Source of the DNA: Paralithodes platypus
Taxonomy: Eukaryota; Arthropoda; Malacostraca; Decapoda; Lithodidae
Direction of reading: 5' to 3'
Length of the DNA stretch: 64,000 nt
Assembly (NCBI GenBank): GCA_032716605.1
Contig: CM064519.1
Location: 27,927,641 to 27,991,640, forward strand
A program made the translations under genes and the position numbers. The notes beneath the pieces are model-generated. The model saw nothing but the letters and a program-made list of their open reading frames with translations. It made no database searches and was not told the origin of the DNA. Position 1 is the stretch's first letter; each line of letters opens with the position of its first letter. Below are positions 43,928-54,680 of this stretch, piece after piece.

Positions 43928-44108
43928 ACAAAGGAGTACAAAGGAAATCAAGCAACAACAGATCTAGTGACCCTTCTAGGTTGCTTGTCCTCCAAAACAC
44001 TGAGGATCAAGTGTCCAAACAGTGGTTTAGAGTGGGTAAGGGAACATTGGAAAGGGAATTACTGCCCTGGAACTAATGTCCGTGGCAGGATTAGGAAGTT
44101 AAACACAC
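43928..44108 (-). mobile_element. L-A LINE 3' UTR fragment, very short
   Basis: Begins with two copies of the tail unit (GTACAAAGGAGTACAAAGGA) and matches 41625-41790 and the reverse complement of 6725-6905. It stops at GGATTAGGAAGTTA (44101), so only the last 175 bp of the LINE was inserted. Confidence 0.88.
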
Positions 44109-44204
44109 AGAGTAACACAGAGTAGAAGAGTAATTTAGGAGTTAAACACACAGATCTGCTTCAAATCCAAAAATATATCGGCAAATTATTATATAAGGCT
44201 TGGG

Positions 44205-44421
44205 GTACGGTTGGCCAAATAAGTCGTGTCGCTTCTGTCATTACGTTTTGCTCGATGTATGCTGTATTAATGTCTGTCAGATGTTGAATAGGGTGTGTAA
44301 AGATAGGATCATGGTTGTATATCTCACTCTGAACGATGATGTAAACCTTAGATAGCGCCGATACCAATTATTGATCGAAATATACTTAGTGCCGCGCCAT
44401 GACTTATTTGGCCCACTGTAC
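44205..44421 (+). mobile_element. Family G MITE, copy 2 (217 bp)
   Basis: Left end GTACGGTTGGCCAAATAAGT and right end ACTTATTTGGCCCACTGTAC form inverted repeats. The interior (TCATTACGTTTTGCTCGATG, ATTAATGTCTGTCAGATGTT, GATACCAATTATTGATCGAA) matches the copies at 25434 and 46753. Its right end is continued by a 62-bp tandem array whose unit includes CACTGTAC. Confidence 0.9.
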
Positions 44422-44915
44422 TTGCTTACAGACCTGCATACACTAGCAGGCCTTGGTGGCTCGCAGGTGGCACTGTACATGCTTACATTACAGGCCTGCA
44501 TACACTAGCAGGCCTTGGTGGCTCGCAGGTGGCACTGTACATGCTTACATTACAGACCTGCATACACTAGCAGGCCTTGGTGGCTCGCAGGTGCCACTGT
44601 ACATGCTTACATTACAGACCTGCATACACTAGCAGGCCTTGGTGGCTCGCAGGTGGCACTGTACATGCTTACATTACAGACCTGCATACACTAGCAGGCC
44701 TTGGTGGCTCGCAGGTGGCACTGTACATGCTTACATTACAGACCTGCATACACTAGCAGGCCTTGGTGGCTCGCAGGTGCCACTGTACATGCTTACATTA
44801 CAGACCTGCATACACTAGCAGGCCTTGGTGGCTCGCAGGTGGCACTGTACATGCTTACATTACAGACCTGCATACACTAGCAGGCCTTGGTGGCCCGCAG
44901 GTGGCACTGTTGGTA
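44422..44915. repeat. 62-bp minisatellite, 8 copies
   Basis: The unit reads GCACTGTACATGCTTACATT, ACAGACCTGCATACACTAGC, AGGCCTTGGTGGCTCGCAGG, TG. It begins with the last bases of the family G MITE right end, so the array started at the MITE boundary. Confidence 0.97.
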
Positions 44916-45020
44916 GCGGACCACCATATTTGCCACCTACAAATAATTATAAATAGTATGATTAGCGGCTTTTTACGGGGTCATGATATAGGTGTCGTGC
45001 ACGTACTGTACTTACCCCTA

Positions 45021-46042
45021 TTAACACTATCCGGTGCAACGTCTTGGGGGTTATTAGGATATTTAGTTATATTAACACTATCCGGTGCAACGTCTTGGGG
45101 GTTATCAGGATATTTGGTTATATTAACACTATCCGGTGCAACGTCTTGGGGGTTATCAGGATATTTGGTTATATTAACACTATCCGGTGCAACGTCTTGG
45201 GGGTTATCAGGATATTTGGTTATATTAACACTATCCGGTGCAACGTCTTGGGGGTTATCAGGATATTTGGTTATATTAACACTATCCGGTGCAACGTCTT
45301 GGGGGTTATCAGGATATTTGGTTATATTAACACTATCCGGTGCAACGTCTTGGGGGTTATCAGGATATTTGGTTATATTAACACTATCCGGTGCAACGTC
45401 TTGGGGGTTATCAGGATATTTGGTTATATTAACACTATCCGGTGCAACGTCTTGGGGGTTATTAGGATATTTGGTTATATTAACACTATCCGGTGCAACG
45501 TCTTGGGGGTTATCAGGATATTTGGTTATATTAACACTATCCGGTGCAACGTCTTGGGGGTTATCAGGATATTTGGTTATATTAACACTATCCGGTGCAA
45601 CGTCTTGGGGGTTATTAGGATATTTGGTTATATTAACACTATCCGGTGCAACGTCTTGGGGGTTATCAGGATATTTGGTTATATTAACACTATCCGGTGC
45701 AACGTCTTGGGGGTTATCAGGATATTTGGTTATATTAACACTATCCGGTGCAACGTCTTGGGGGTTATTAGGATATTTGGTTATATTAACACTATCCGGT
45801 GCAACGTCTTGGGGGTTATCAGGATATTTGGTTATATTAACACTATCCGGTGCAACGTCTTGGGGGTTATTAGGATATTTGGTTATATTAACACTATCCG
45901 GTGCAACGTCTTGGGGGTTATCAGGATATTTGGTTATATTAACACTATCCGGTGCAACGTCTTGGGGGTTATCAGGATATTTGGTTATATTAACACTATC
46001 CGGTGCAACGTCTTGGGGGTTATTAGGATATTTGGTTATATT
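45021..46042. repeat. 51-bp minisatellite, 20 copies
   Basis: The unit reads TTAACACTATCCGGTGCAAC, GTCTTGGGGGTTATCAGGAT, ATTTGGTTATA, with a single recurrent variant (TTATTAGG for TTATCAGG). It is a multiple of 3 with two open plus-strand frames, which gives long, perfectly repetitive but unconvincing ORFs. A single diverged monomer with similar right flank lies at 50541-50605. Confidence 0.97.
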
Positions 46043-46092
46043 AATATTGAGGGTTTTTTTCTTTTTTCTTTTTTTTTCTCATTTTCGAACAA

Positions 46093-46390
46093 TGTATTTT
46101 TTAGTTTATCCCTATACTTAAAAAAACACCTCTCCAGACCCCCTTCAAACTAAAAAAAGGTCCCCCAGACCCCCTTCAAGCTTAATATGTACATTTTTCG
46201 GTAGAAAAATTTCCCGGCCGAAGGCCGTTTTCTTAGAAATTGCAGGCTCGCTATCGCTCGCCTAAGAAATATCGACACCTTATTGGGGTGAAGAGTCTTA
46301 TAATCGCCAATCTAATGAGTTGAAACGTCTTAAAAATCTCCAAACTAATGAAGTAAAAACAGGGAGGATCCAAAAATGACCCGCCTTGCA
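46093..46390 (+). mobile_element. Family B TTAA MITE, decayed (B5)
   Basis: Order preserved: TTTTTAGTTTATCCCTATAC, CAGACCCCCTTCAA (twice, from a small internal duplication), ACATTTTTCGGTAGAAAAAT, CCCGGCCGAAGGCCG, TTGCAGGCTCGCTATCGCTC and AATCGACACC-like ATATCGACACC. Both terminal TTAA sites are lost. Confidence 0.82.
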
Positions 46391-46752
46391 CCAATTAGGA
46401 CTAATATGGTTACCAACCGGCAAAGTCAAACAGTTACCTAGGTAGTACTGGACACTGTTTGTTCCTCTCACTACATCCAACCGAGCTGCACTTGTTTGCA
46501 GGGCAGCACTGGACAGCACTGTATAAAAGTGAGTGGGTGAGGGGTGTCACACAACCACCTATGGTACCACATGTACCGTATGGAAGTTTATAATTCAATT
46601 AATGTCACCTCCATAATCTACCAGCACACACTACTGGAATAGTAGAACTAAAACAACATAATTGCCTGCAAATAATATACCGTAGCTTGTTATAATAGTA
46701 CTAACAAGCTTTACACACCGCCTCTAAGATTGCTGTTCCCCAGGTATCTGAA
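46391..46752. other. Unannotated spacer
   Basis: No recognised feature. Confidence 0.5.
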
Positions 46753-46969
46753 GTACAATCGCGCTATTAAGTGATGTCTCGGCATCAAGTATGTTTTGAT
46801 AAATAATTGGTATCCTCAATATCTAAGCTTCTTTTCTTCATATCGAGTGAAATATACAAACATATTCCTACACTTACCCACCCTATTCAACATCTGATAG
46901 ACATTAATACAGCACAGAGCAAGCCAAACATAATGACAGCTGGGACGTGACTTATTAGCGCCACCGTAC
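46753..46969 (-). mobile_element. Family G MITE, copy 3 (217 bp)
   Basis: The reverse complement of the other two copies. It starts GTACAATCGCGCTATTAAGT and ends CTTATTAGCGCCACCGTAC. The interior contains AATAATTGGTATCCTCAATA and CATAATGACAGCTG. Length is again 217 bp. Confidence 0.9.
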
Positions 46970-47050
46970 ACAGCAGACAAAGAGTGACATCTGCAGGGAA
47001 TAACACTGTTGTAAATTGTAATGCATCATACATAATATTATACACTGACA

Positions 47051-47407
47051 TTTATGGGGGGTGACCTGCCTTTGTTCTCCCCTGTTTCTCTCTTTCTCTG
47101 GCTTGTATCCATTAGGCCCAATTCAGCCTACTGTTTATCCCCATGCAGGTGTCATTTTTATCCTGGCGAGCGGTACCGAGCCAGCATATTTGTTTAAAAA
47201 AAAATTGACAGCAGGCTAAAATTGTCTCCGGCGAAGCCGGATTTCTCCATACAATGCTGGCTCGCTATCGCTTGCTAGTAAAAAGTCGACACCTATATGG
47301 GGATAAACACCTTAAAACAGCAGGCTGAATGGGGCCGAATGGATACAAGCTAGGGAAAGAGAGAAAAGGAGAGACAGATACAAAAAAAGACGGTGACCCC
47401 CCCTTAA
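47051..47407. mobile_element. Family C foldback TTAA MITE (C3)
   Basis: Left end TTTATGGGGGGTGACC is slightly decayed. The right end GTGACCCCCCCTTAA is intact. Opposed cores are CTGGCGAGCGGTACCGAGCC near 47162 and GGCTCGCTATCGCTTGCTAG near 47259. Its terminal TTAA (47404-47407) is also the first TTAA of the next MITE. Confidence 0.87.
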
Positions 47408-47729
47408 GGGGAGGTATTTAGTTTGTTCCCTAGACCTCCATCAAGCTTAAAATTACACCCCCTAGAGTCCCTTTCAAGATAAATTTGTACAATTTTCGGT
47501 AGAAAAATGTCCCGGCCGAAGGCCGGTTCCTCTTAAATTACAGGCTCGCTATCGCTCGCCAGGATAAAATCGACACCTGAATTGCACGAATGGTCTTAAT
47601 ATGGGGTGAAAGTTCTTAAAATCGCTAAACTAATGGGGCAAACGTTTTATAATATCAAAAGCAATGGGGCTAAACATGAGAGAGAAAGGGGTCAAGAAAA
47701 AAATCCCTCAAGTGGAGATCTCCCCTTAA
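47404..47729 (+). mobile_element. Family B TTAA MITE, complete (B6, 326 bp)
   Basis: Starts TTAAGGGGAGGTATTTAG and ends GAGATCTCCCCTTAA. All family landmarks are present, including TCCCGGCCGAAGGCCGG, GGCTCGCTATCGCTCGCCAG and GGGGCTAAACATGAGAGAGA. It is one of the best-preserved copies and shares its left TTAA with the family C element. Confidence 0.92.
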
Positions 47730-48299
47730 CTAACATGGTAACTGATATTCTTCTAACTTATGAACTATTATGCATTGTCTTCATTTTGTAATAACTACTT
47801 TGCATATACGGCCTTTTCATATTTATAGAGTTGATGTAAATGTAATAACCTTTTCATGTTGGTTCGCCGGGCCAGAGTCGGTTTAGAGTTTACGATCATT
47901 GCGGTTTAACTGTACGGTCGTATCCAAGCCATATTTCTCGTATATTGCTCTCCTTCATTCTCTCCTAAACCCAAACTACACATGTCTTCACCAACAGAAT
48001 AATAATATAACGTAACGTTAAAACATGTGTTAAAAGCAACTAGAGCCGATCGAGGTCATCATGTATTCGTATTAACACTTAAATACTAACTTCTAAGCGT
48101 ATTTGTTTTCGGTGAAAATCATTATACTTTTCCTGACCTTTTACTAACCTACTTCTCTAGATGTAATTAGTAGGGGGTATTATATCGTATAATGATCTTA
48201 CTCATATACTCATATACTCATATACTACAGTCTATTTGACTTTGCTCTATTCCAAAAAAAAAATCTAAGAAGTATTAAATTGATACGCAGCCTGACTTT
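47730..48299. other. Unannotated spacer
   Basis: No recognised feature; includes a triplicated CTCATATA near 48205. Confidence 0.5.
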
Positions 48300-48745
48300 A
48301 CAGCCTTCCGTCTCATTAACTCACGTACACTCACCAATTATCTGCAGTCGCTCTCTCAATGCAATGTTGCATTTCTCTCACTATTCTACCGCTATTACAA
48401 TTATCAGTGTTTCTCAGATCTCTCTCAGTGTATACCACCCCCTCTTCGTAGAGCACGTAGCACCCGTCTTGCAACACAATCCCACCCCTACTCTGTGCAG
48501 CTCTCCAACCCAAGAGTGAAACGTTATTCTCAAGTTTTCTTCTATTCAAGAGCTGAGCTCTGGAATTCTCTCAGAATCAGTCTTTCCCTCTTCCTATGAT
48601 TTAAATTGCTTCAAACTCCGTGTGTCCAGGAATTTTGGCTCGAACGTCCCTTAATTTTGGCCCTGTCACTCTTTCAACTCTGGGGGAGGCTCTCACTACA
48701 GGCAGTTCTGCCTTTTGTCTCCCTCACTCACATAGAAAAAAAAAA
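48300..48745 (+). mobile_element. L-B LINE 3' end with poly-A
   Basis: Aligns with 35095-35315 (CATCTCTCTCGCTATTC-type block, CAGTGTATACCACCCCCTCT, TTGCAACACAATCCCACC, CCAACCCAAGAGTGAAACGT). It continues into the complete 3' UTR, CCCTGTCACTCTTTCAACTC and CTTTTGTCTCCCTCACTCAC, then AAAAAAAAAA at 48736. Frames are broken. Confidence 0.85.
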
Positions 48746-48974
48746 TCAGGTTCATGTAATCGTTATCATAAACTGACCCATACCTGAATGGCTACTTACA
48801 GCCCTACAGTGACTTTATCCTGTTTGTTGAAACTGTATAATTATATGGTGCGCAGTGTTTATAGAATTACTGTATATTGTTCTGTGGGAATGACTGTAGG
48901 TGTGTATGTACAGTCGAAGACATAAAGGACGATGCACCCATTTGAAAGTAGGTCAACTCAAATGAGATTGTACA

Positions 48975-49115
48975 ATGGCTTAACTGTGTTGGTGGTGTAA
49001 TGGTTTTGATGCTTATGTTCTGGGTGTGGTGTCCCGACTTCGAATCATCCCGGGAGGACCATATATTTCCATTAGTTTATTCAAGTACATTGGGGTTTGT
49101 AATGGATGATTAATG
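48975..49115 (+). mobile_element. tRNA-derived SINE (S4)
   Basis: Starts TTAACTGTGTTGGTGG like S2 and S3, with an A-box-like TGGTGTAATGGTTTTGATG and a decayed B box, ACTTCGAATCATCC (about 49037). The body (TTTCCATTAGTTTATTCAAG) is only distantly like that of S2/S3, so it is a related subfamily. Confidence 0.65.
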
Positions 49116-49181
49116 TTAAGAACGGGGGGGGGGGGTTTACCGTACTCAATTAGTATAACCCTGATGGTTCAGAACTTTGCT

Positions 49182-49550
49182 TTAAGGGGAGATAGGTCTT
49201 TTTGTTTTTGGACCCTCTTCTCCCTCGTGTTAAACCCCATTAGTTTGGAGATTTAAAGACGTTCGGCCCATTATTTGGCGATTTTAACACCATTCGCCCA
49301 ATGTTGTTCTTAATTTTAAGACCTTTCGTGTCGATTTTTTTTCCTGGCGAGCGATAGCGAGCCTGTAATTTGAAGAGGAATCAGCCTTCGGCTGGGACAT
49401 TTTTCTACCGAAAAATGTACAAATCTATCTTGAATGGGGGTCTAGGGGCTTTTTTTTAAAGCTTGATGGGAGGTCTAGCGAGAAAACTAAAAAATATATG
49501 AATGAATTAATATATACCGGTAGACCAAAACATAACCACTACCCCCTTAA
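49182..49550 (-). mobile_element. Family B TTAA MITE, complete (B7)
   Basis: Starts TTAAGGGGAGATAGGTC and ends CACTACCCCCTTAA. The minus-strand landmarks are CTGGCGAGCGATAGCGAGCC, ACATTTTTCTACCGAAAAAT and GGTCTAGCGAGAAAACTAAA. Its right TTAA is shared with B8, which lies in the opposite orientation. Confidence 0.9.
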
Positions 49551-49877
49551 GGGGAGGTTTTTAGTTGATTCCCTAGACTTCCATCAAACTTAAAATTACT
49601 CCCCCTTGACCCCCTTTCAAGATAAATTTGTACATTTTTCGGTAGAAAAATGTCCCGGCCGAAGGCCGGTGCCCCTTAAATTACAGGCTCGCTATCGCTC
49701 GCCAGGAAAAAATCGACACCTAAATGGCACGAACGGTCTTAAAATTGACAGAAATGGGGCGAGGGTTCTTAAAATCGCCAAACTAATGGGGCAAGCGTCT
49801 TTAAATCTCACAAGCAATGGGGCTAAACATGAGGGAGAAAGAGGTTCAGAAAAAAATCCTCCAGGTAGAACCCTTAA
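49547..49877 (+). mobile_element. Family B TTAA MITE, complete (B8, 331 bp)
   Basis: Starts TTAAGGGGAGGTTTTTAG and ends AGAACCCTTAA. It contains TCCCGGCCGAAGGCCGG, GGCTCGCTATCGCTCGCCAG, ATGGCACGAACGGTCTTAAA and GGGGCTAAACATGAGGGAGA. B7 and B8 together form a 696-bp imperfect palindrome. Confidence 0.92.
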
Positions 49878-50022
49878 AGGTCCAAAGATTTCAATTACTA
49901 TAACCGTATAAGACTTAGTAATTATGTTCACCATTGTTCAGTAGTCTGGAAAGTACTCGTGTACTGTACACTCTTCCGCACTCACTCACGCGTGTTTACT
50001 CTTCCCCAAAACTCGTTATTCT

Positions 50023-50236
50023 TTAACCCCTTTAGTACGATGACGTAATTTTCATCATATTCTGGTTACCATAAGATGACTTGCTTTCGCTTACAATCTA
50101 CCTCTAGGACTCAAAGGGGTAAATAGGATCGCAATAAACCCTCTGAATAACATAGGTCCTTCTTAAACTGCAGAACATTTTCTAATTTTAGCCAGAATGA
50201 AAAGTTTAAAGACGTCGTCGTGTTCAAGGGGTTATT
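50023..50236. mobile_element. Family A TTAA MITE (A6), right end amplified
   Basis: The left end is TTAACCCCTTTAGTACGATG with ACGTAATTTTCATCATATTC after it. The right part is TCTAATTTTAGCCAGAATGA, AAGACGTCGTCGTGTTCAAG and GGGTTAT, where TTAA has become TTAT. The right end is the first unit of the 48-bp array. Confidence 0.75.
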
Positions 50237-50546
50237 ACATCATTCTACACTCATTAAAGACGTCGTCGTGTTCAAGGGGTTATTACATCATTCTACACTC
50301 ATTAAAGACGTCGTCGTGTTCAAGGGGTTATTACATCATTCTACACTCATTAAAGACGTCGTCGTGTTCAAGGGGTTATTACATCATTCTACACTCATTA
50401 AAGACGTCGTCGTGTTCAAGGGGTTATTACATCATTCTACACTCATTAAAGACGTCGTCGTGTTCAAGGGGTTATTACATCATTCTACACTCATTAAAGA
50501 CGTCGTCGTGTTCAAGGGGTTATTACATCATTCTACACTCATTTAA
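50211..50546. repeat. 48-bp minisatellite, 7 copies
   Basis: The unit reads GACGTCGTCGTGTTCAAGGG, GTTATTACATCATTCTACAC, TCATTAAA. The first half is the right end of a family A MITE; the second half would be flank. Confidence 0.96.
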
Positions 50547-50605
50547 CACTATCTGGTCCGACGTGTTGTGGGTTTTATGATATTTGGTTTAATAATTATT
50601 GAGGA
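50541..50605 (+). repeat. Single diverged monomer of the 51-bp repeat
   Basis: TTTAACACTATCTGGTCCGA then CGTGTTGTGGGTTTTATGAT and ATTTGGTTTA corresponds to one unit of the array at 45021-46042. The right flank is also similar (ATTGAGGAATTTGC against ATTGAGGGTTTTTT). Confidence 0.75.
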
Positions 50606-50906
50606 ATTTGCTTGTTTTTGCCAACTCCCAGGTTATATCTCACTTATATAAGCTTACTCATTTCCTAAACTAATTATTTATATCCTAATTAAAGGGAATA
50701 TAGGCTAAACACCTTTCATCACTGTAACTCATTACTATGTATACCCCCCCCCCCTCTCTTACACTCTAGTACACTTACCAACACACTAAACCTCATAGGG
50801 AATAATTCCACCAAATGTTGTTACCCCGGGAGAATAATTCAGTGCCATTAACCCTTTTACAAATCTTATTACTTACCTGCCGCAGCAACACAGGAATTAT
50901 ATTGTT

Positions 50907-50907
<1 letters not shown>
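50606..50907. other. Spacer
   Basis: Nothing recognised apart from a short C run (50742-50753). Confidence 0.4.

Positions 50908-50963
<56 letters not shown>
50908..50963. repeat. (GT)n microsatellite
   Basis: A GT run of about 55 bp. Confidence 0.96.
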
Positions 50964-50968
<5 letters not shown>

Positions 50969-51269
50969 TAATAAATAATTGTCGGTTTACTGTTCATTGC
51001 AGCCCTGAGGCTGAAAATCTACAAATCTACAGAGTTTTTCTTAAACCTACAGTAGGTACAGTACAATGCTTATTCTACCTTAACTTTGAAGTAACATGTG
51101 ACCTTTGGCGACCGTGAGGTGACTGGCTTCCCACCAAGTACATACGCAGATGCACTTTGTATTGGTGAGAAGTATGTGTAGGCTAACAGAGGCTGATAGC
51201 AGCTTGGTTAGGGAGGAACCACGATATAGTTATCTCTGTCACTATGGCCGAAAAACATTTTAGGATTCT
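50964..51269. other. Spacer
   Basis: Nothing recognised. Confidence 0.4.
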
Positions 51270-51352
51270 GATGGAGACTCGAACCCTCGCCCCGGCCCTC
51301 ACGGTCAGCGCAAGACATAGCACCTTAAACCACGGGACCACAGCGACCCGTG
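51270..51352 (-). mobile_element. tRNA-derived SINE
   Basis: On the minus strand an A-box-like TGGTCCCGTGGTTTAAGGTG and a B box, GGTTCGAGTCTCC, have tRNA spacing. The head resembles the SINE at 43265-43432. No pairing acceptor stem. Confidence 0.7.
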
Positions 51353-51468
51353 TGTGTGGATGCTTGTGTTTATATATTGTTAATTAATATTGTGTTCGTG
51401 TGCGTGTAGTGCTTGTGATTGTTATTATTAAAGATATTAATGTAGGCGGTGTTAATAGTAATGTCTAT

Positions 51469-54212
51469 AAATGTAGAGTAATTGACATACTGTACAGGCT
51501 GGCGTGAATGTAGAGTAATTGACATACTGTACAGGCTGGCGTGAATGTAGAGTAATTGACATACAGTACAGGCTGGCGTGAATGTAGAGTAATTGACATA
51601 CTGTACAGGCTGGCGTGAATGTAGAGTAATTGACATACAGTACAGGCTGGCGTGAATGTAGAGTAATTGACGTACTGTACAGGCTGGCGTGAATGTAGAG
51701 TAATTGACATACTGTACAGGCTGGCGTGAATGTAGAGTAATTGACATACTGTACAGGCTGGCGTGAATGTAGAGTAATTGACATACTGTACAGGCTGGCG
51801 TGAATGTAGAGTAATTGACATACAGTACAGGCTGGCGTGAATGTAGAGTAATTGACATACTGTACAGGCTGGCGTGAATGTAGAGTAATTGACATACAGT
51901 ACAGGCTGGCGTGAATGTAGAGTAATTGACATACTGTACAGGCTGGCGTGAATGTAGAGTAATTGACATACAGTACAGGCTGGCGTGAATGTAGAGTAAT
52001 TGACATACTGTACAGGCTGGCGTGAATGTAGAGTAATTGACATACTGTACAGGCTGGCGTGAATGTAGAGTAATTGACATACTGTACAGGCTGGCGTGAA
52101 TGTAGAGTAATTGACATACTGTACAGGCTGGCGTGAATGTAGAGTAATTGACATACTGTACAGGCTGGCGTGAATGTAGAGTAATTGACATACAGTACAG
52201 GCTGGCGTGAATGTAGAGTAATTGACATACTGTACAGGCTGGCGTGAATGTAGAGTAATTGACATACTGTACAGGCTGGCGTGAATGTAGAGTAATTGAA
52301 TTACAGTACAGACTGGCGTGAATGTAGAGTAATTGACATACTGTACAGGCTGGCGTGAATGTAGAGTAATTGACATACAGTACAGGCTGGCGTGAATGTA
52401 GGGTAATTGACATACTGTACAGGCTGGCGTGAATGTAGAGTAATTGACATACTGTACAGGCTGGCGTGAATGTAGAGTAATTGACATACTGTACAGGCTG
52501 GCGTAAATGTAGAGTAATTGACATACTGTACAGGCTGGCGTGAATGTAGAGTAATTGACATACAGTACAGGCTGGCGTGAATGTAGAGTAATTGACATAC
52601 TGTACAGGCTGGCGTGAATGTAGAGTAATTGACATACTGTACAGGCTGGGGTGAATGTAGAGTAATTGACATACAGTACAGGCTGGCGTGAATGTAGAGT
52701 AATTGACATACTGTACAGGCTGGCGTGAATGTAGAGTAATTGACATACAGTACAGGCTGGCGTGAATGTAGAGTAATTGACATACTGTACAGGCTGGCGT
52801 GAATGTAGAGTAATTGACATACTGTACAGGCTGGCGTGAATGTAGAGTAATTGACATACTGTACAGGCTGGCGTGAATGTAGAGTAATTTACATACTGTA
52901 CAGGCTGGCGTGAATGTAGAGTAATTGACATACAGTACAGGCTGGCGTGAATGTAGAGTAATTGACATACAGTACAGGCTGGCGTGAATGTAGAGTAATT
53001 GACATACTGTACAGGCTGGCGTGAATGTAGAGTAATTGACATACAGTACAGGCTGGCGTGAATGTAGAGTAATTGACATTCTGTACAGGCTGGCGTGAAT
53101 GTAGAGTAATTGACATACAGTACAGGCTGGCGTGAATGTAGAGTAATTGACATACTGTACAGACTGGCGTGAATGTAGAGTAATTGACATACCGTACAGG
53201 CTGGCGTGAATGTAGAGTAATTGACATACTGTACAGGCTGGCGTGAATGTAGAGTAATTGACATACTGTACAGACTGGCGTGAATGTAGAGTAATTGACA
53301 TACAGTACAGGCTGGCGTGAATGTAGAGTAATTGACATACTGTACAGACTGGCGTGAATGTAGAGTAATTGACATACAGTACAGACTGGCGTGAATGTAG
53401 AGTAATTGACATACAGTACAGGCTGGCGTGAATGTAGAGTAATTGACATACTGTACAGGCTGGCGTGAATGTAGAGTAATTGACATACAGTACAGACTGG
53501 CGTGAATGTAGAGTAATTGACATACTGTACAGGCTGGCGTGAATGTAGAGTAATTGACATACAGTACAGACTGGCGTGAATGTAGAGTAATTGACATACT
53601 GTACAGGCTGGCGTGAATGTAGAGTAATTGACATACAGTACAGACTGGCGTGAATGTAGAGTAATTGACATACAGTACAGGCTGGCGTGAATGTAGAGTA
53701 ATTGACATACAGTACAGGCTGGCGTGAATGTAGAGTACTTGACATACAGTACAGACTGGCGTGAATGTAGAGTAATTGACATATTGTACAGGCTGGCGTG
53801 AATGTAGAGTAATTGACATACAGTACAGACTGGCGTGAATGTAGAGTAATTGACATACTGTACAGGCTGGCGTGAATGTAGAGTAATTGACATACTGTAC
53901 AGGCTGGCGTGAATGTAGAGTAATTGATATACTGTACAGGCTGGCGTGAATGTAGAGTAATTGACATACAGTACAGGCTGGCGTGAATGTAGAGTAATTG
54001 ACATACTGTACAGGCTGGCGTGAATGTAGAGTAATTGACATACAGTACAGGCTGGCGTGAATGTAGAGTAATTGACATACTGTACAGGCTGGCGTGAATG
54101 TAGAGTAATTGACATACAGTACAGGCTGGCGTGAATGTAGAGTAATTGACATACAGTACAGACTGGCGTGAATGTAGAGTAATTGACATACTGTACAGGC
54201 TGGCGTGAATGT
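51469..54212. repeat. 37-bp minisatellite, about 74 copies
   Basis: The unit reads TGAATGTAGAGTAATTGACA plus TACTGTACAGGCTGGCG. Frequent variants are ACTGTAC/ACAGTAC and AGGCTGG/AGACTGG. The minus strand has no stop in any phase and cycles through the three frames, giving open frames up to about 985 codons. This is the largest array in the window and the frames are artefacts of the unit. Confidence 0.98.
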
Positions 54213-54227
54213 GCAGCGGTAGAAATG

Positions 54228-54288
54228 TATGGATAGATAAATAGATAGATGGATGGATAGATAGCTAGTTAGATATATAGGTAGATAA

Positions 54289-54319
<31 letters not shown>

Positions 54320-54330
54320 TATAGGTATAC
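54228..54330. repeat. (GATA)n-rich microsatellite
   Basis: Interrupted GATA/GATG run next to the end of the 37-bp array. Confidence 0.92.
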
Positions 54331-54470
54331 TGTAAATGGATATGTGTATATGTGAACTGATATATGAATTTGAATGTAGATCTGATGATATTGATAGTAC
54401 TTTGATTGGAATATAAGGTCAAGTGAGCTGGATGCCAACGTAGTTAAAGTATTGTAAGTGCCAACATGTA

Positions 54471-54680
54471 TTAACCCTTTGAGTACCGGCGACGTGTGTT
54501 ATATTTTATTCTACCTATATTTAGACGATATTATGCAGCTTAGGAAGGATCTGTGGTTGTTAAAAAGGTTGGTTGAGATAGGTTGAAGCTTTTTATTTTT
54601 TGCTAGAGGTCCTTCCTAAGCTGAATAAAATTATCTAATAGTTCCCAGAATACGATGACAAGGACTTTCCTGGTACTGAG
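54471..54680. mobile_element. Family A TTAA MITE (A1), right end fused to B9
   Basis: Starts TTAACCCTTTGAGTACCGGC. The inner mirrored motifs are TTTAGACGATATTATGCAGC and AGCTGAATAAAATTATCTAA. The right end stops at CTGGTACTGAGG and passes directly into the interior of a B element. The expected AAGGGGTTAAGGGGA junction is missing. Confidence 0.82.

Noticed and set aside
51465..54422. Open frames of up to about 985 codons on the minus strand
   Set aside because: They are made entirely of the 37-bp minisatellite read in rotating phase. The unit has no stop codon in that sense and there is no non-repetitive domain. The same applies to 8223-10141, 39872-41327, 44763-46153, 37430-37975 and 50197-50580.
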